A stretch of 64,000 nt of DNA from Amphibalanus amphitrite. Lineage: Eukaryota; Arthropoda; Thecostraca; Balanomorpha; Balanidae. The translations under genes and the position numbers were made by a program. Below the pieces are notes generated by a model. That model saw nothing but the letters and a program-made list of their open reading frames with translations, had not been told where the DNA came from and searched no databases. Position 1 is the stretch's first letter. Each line of letters begins with the position of its first letter. Below are positions 63,396 to 64,000 of the stretch, piece after piece. The stretch covers positions 372,001 through 436,000 of the forward strand of contig NW_024881869.1 in the NCBI RefSeq assembly GCF_019059575.1, written 5' to 3'.

Positions 63396-64000
63396 AAACC
63401 CAAAGCAAGGAGGAGCCAACCGCTATGTGTGATAGAGTGAGTGTTTCACAATTTGCCACCACGAGCTGGTCGTGAACTAATTGTATGGTCGTGCGGTGGC
63501 AGGCAGTTTGAAGGCCGATTGGTGCGGCTGTGACAGTATTTGTACCGGCAGCAGCGCGGCGTCCGAGGAACGTGTCAGCGACGTCGGGCGTAGGCACAAA
63601 TCAGGGCAGGAGAGATCGCAGGAGACGGACGATGGTGACGCCATGGGGGACGCACGGGGGCGATAGCGGGCAAAAGTGATCGTGGTGTGGTATGGCATGG
63701 CTGCGATGATAGTGGGAGTCAACCGGCGCGTGTGGCGCCGTCTTCAGCTTGAGCTGCTGCTATTACCTATATTTCACTCTTCAAATCCAAGAACAAGGAT
63801 GGATGACAGGCTTTAATTTTATGGTTTGCTATAGGATGCAGTTGCAATGTGCGTTGTGTATTTTACATATAATTATTGCAATTACCATGGAGGACTGGAG
63901 GAGTTTGTGTTATCATACGGATCGAGATTGTAGTTCATATAGTTATACTGTGATAATGTGTGCTTAGATGCAATGTAAATAAAGTTAAGGCCAACAAAGT
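63396..64000 (+). other. 3' UTR of GTPase copy 2
   Basis: Closely similar to 49671-50265. AATAAA lies at 63978-63983, at the window edge. Confidence 0.75.
63978..63983 (+). terminator. Poly(A) signal of GTPase copy 2
   Basis: AATAAA at the same relative place as in copy 1. Confidence 0.7.

Overview
The window is animal nuclear DNA. Its genes have many short GT-AG introns and animal orthologues, and it carries a Ty3/Gypsy LTR retrotransposon and many short inverted-repeat DNA transposons. Lineage is not provable from this sequence. The combination suggests an invertebrate, perhaps an arthropod or crustacean (low confidence).

Layout. 0-2.7 kb: a 272-bp tandem duplication, a 176-bp hAT MITE with a perfect 8-bp target duplication, and a PHD-finger exon on the minus strand. 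2.7-5.7 kb: a complete five-coding-exon SPAG7 orthologue (225 aa, R3H domain) with CRE sites at its promoter. 5.7-7.5 kb: a decayed hAT element that keeps the C-terminal dimerisation segment of a transposase, then a 253-bp MITE in front of the next gene. 7.6-19.1 kb: a complete 18-coding-exon DDX11/ChlR1 Fe-S DNA helicase (868 aa). 19.1-26.8 kb: gene-poor, with several inverted-repeat elements and tRNA-like SINE heads. 26.85-35.58 kb: a CCDC167 orthologue (100 aa, tail-anchored) split by an 8.4-kb intron holding a full-length antisense Gypsy element (27247-32495) whose two LTRs look identical. 36-47.4 kb: nested repeats, namely a 0.9-kb tandem pair, a CCGACGTCGG-rich element, TTAA-flanked elements, a tandem array of ~435-bp units, and a 1.5-kb element with arrays of an 18-bp perfect palindrome. 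47.8-50.3 kb and 61.6-64.0 kb: two near-identical atlastin/GBP-like large-GTPase exons with shared 3' UTRs. Between them lie more TTAA elements, a SINE, a Tc1/mariner-like MITE and hAT MITEs.

SPAG7 and DDX11 lie in tandem on the plus strand and CCDC167 is also on the plus strand; nothing suggests co-transcription. The most unusual coding content is the GTPase pair. They resemble atlastins but lack the membrane hairpin, seem to carry three middle-domain-like helical units, and have lost the P-loop arginine finger and the G4 Arg-Asp motif. The most unusual non-coding content is a set of TTAA-target elements with terminal G/C hairpins and dense AGGTCA repeats, and a ~45-bp motif that recurs in many otherwise different repeat families across 30 kb.
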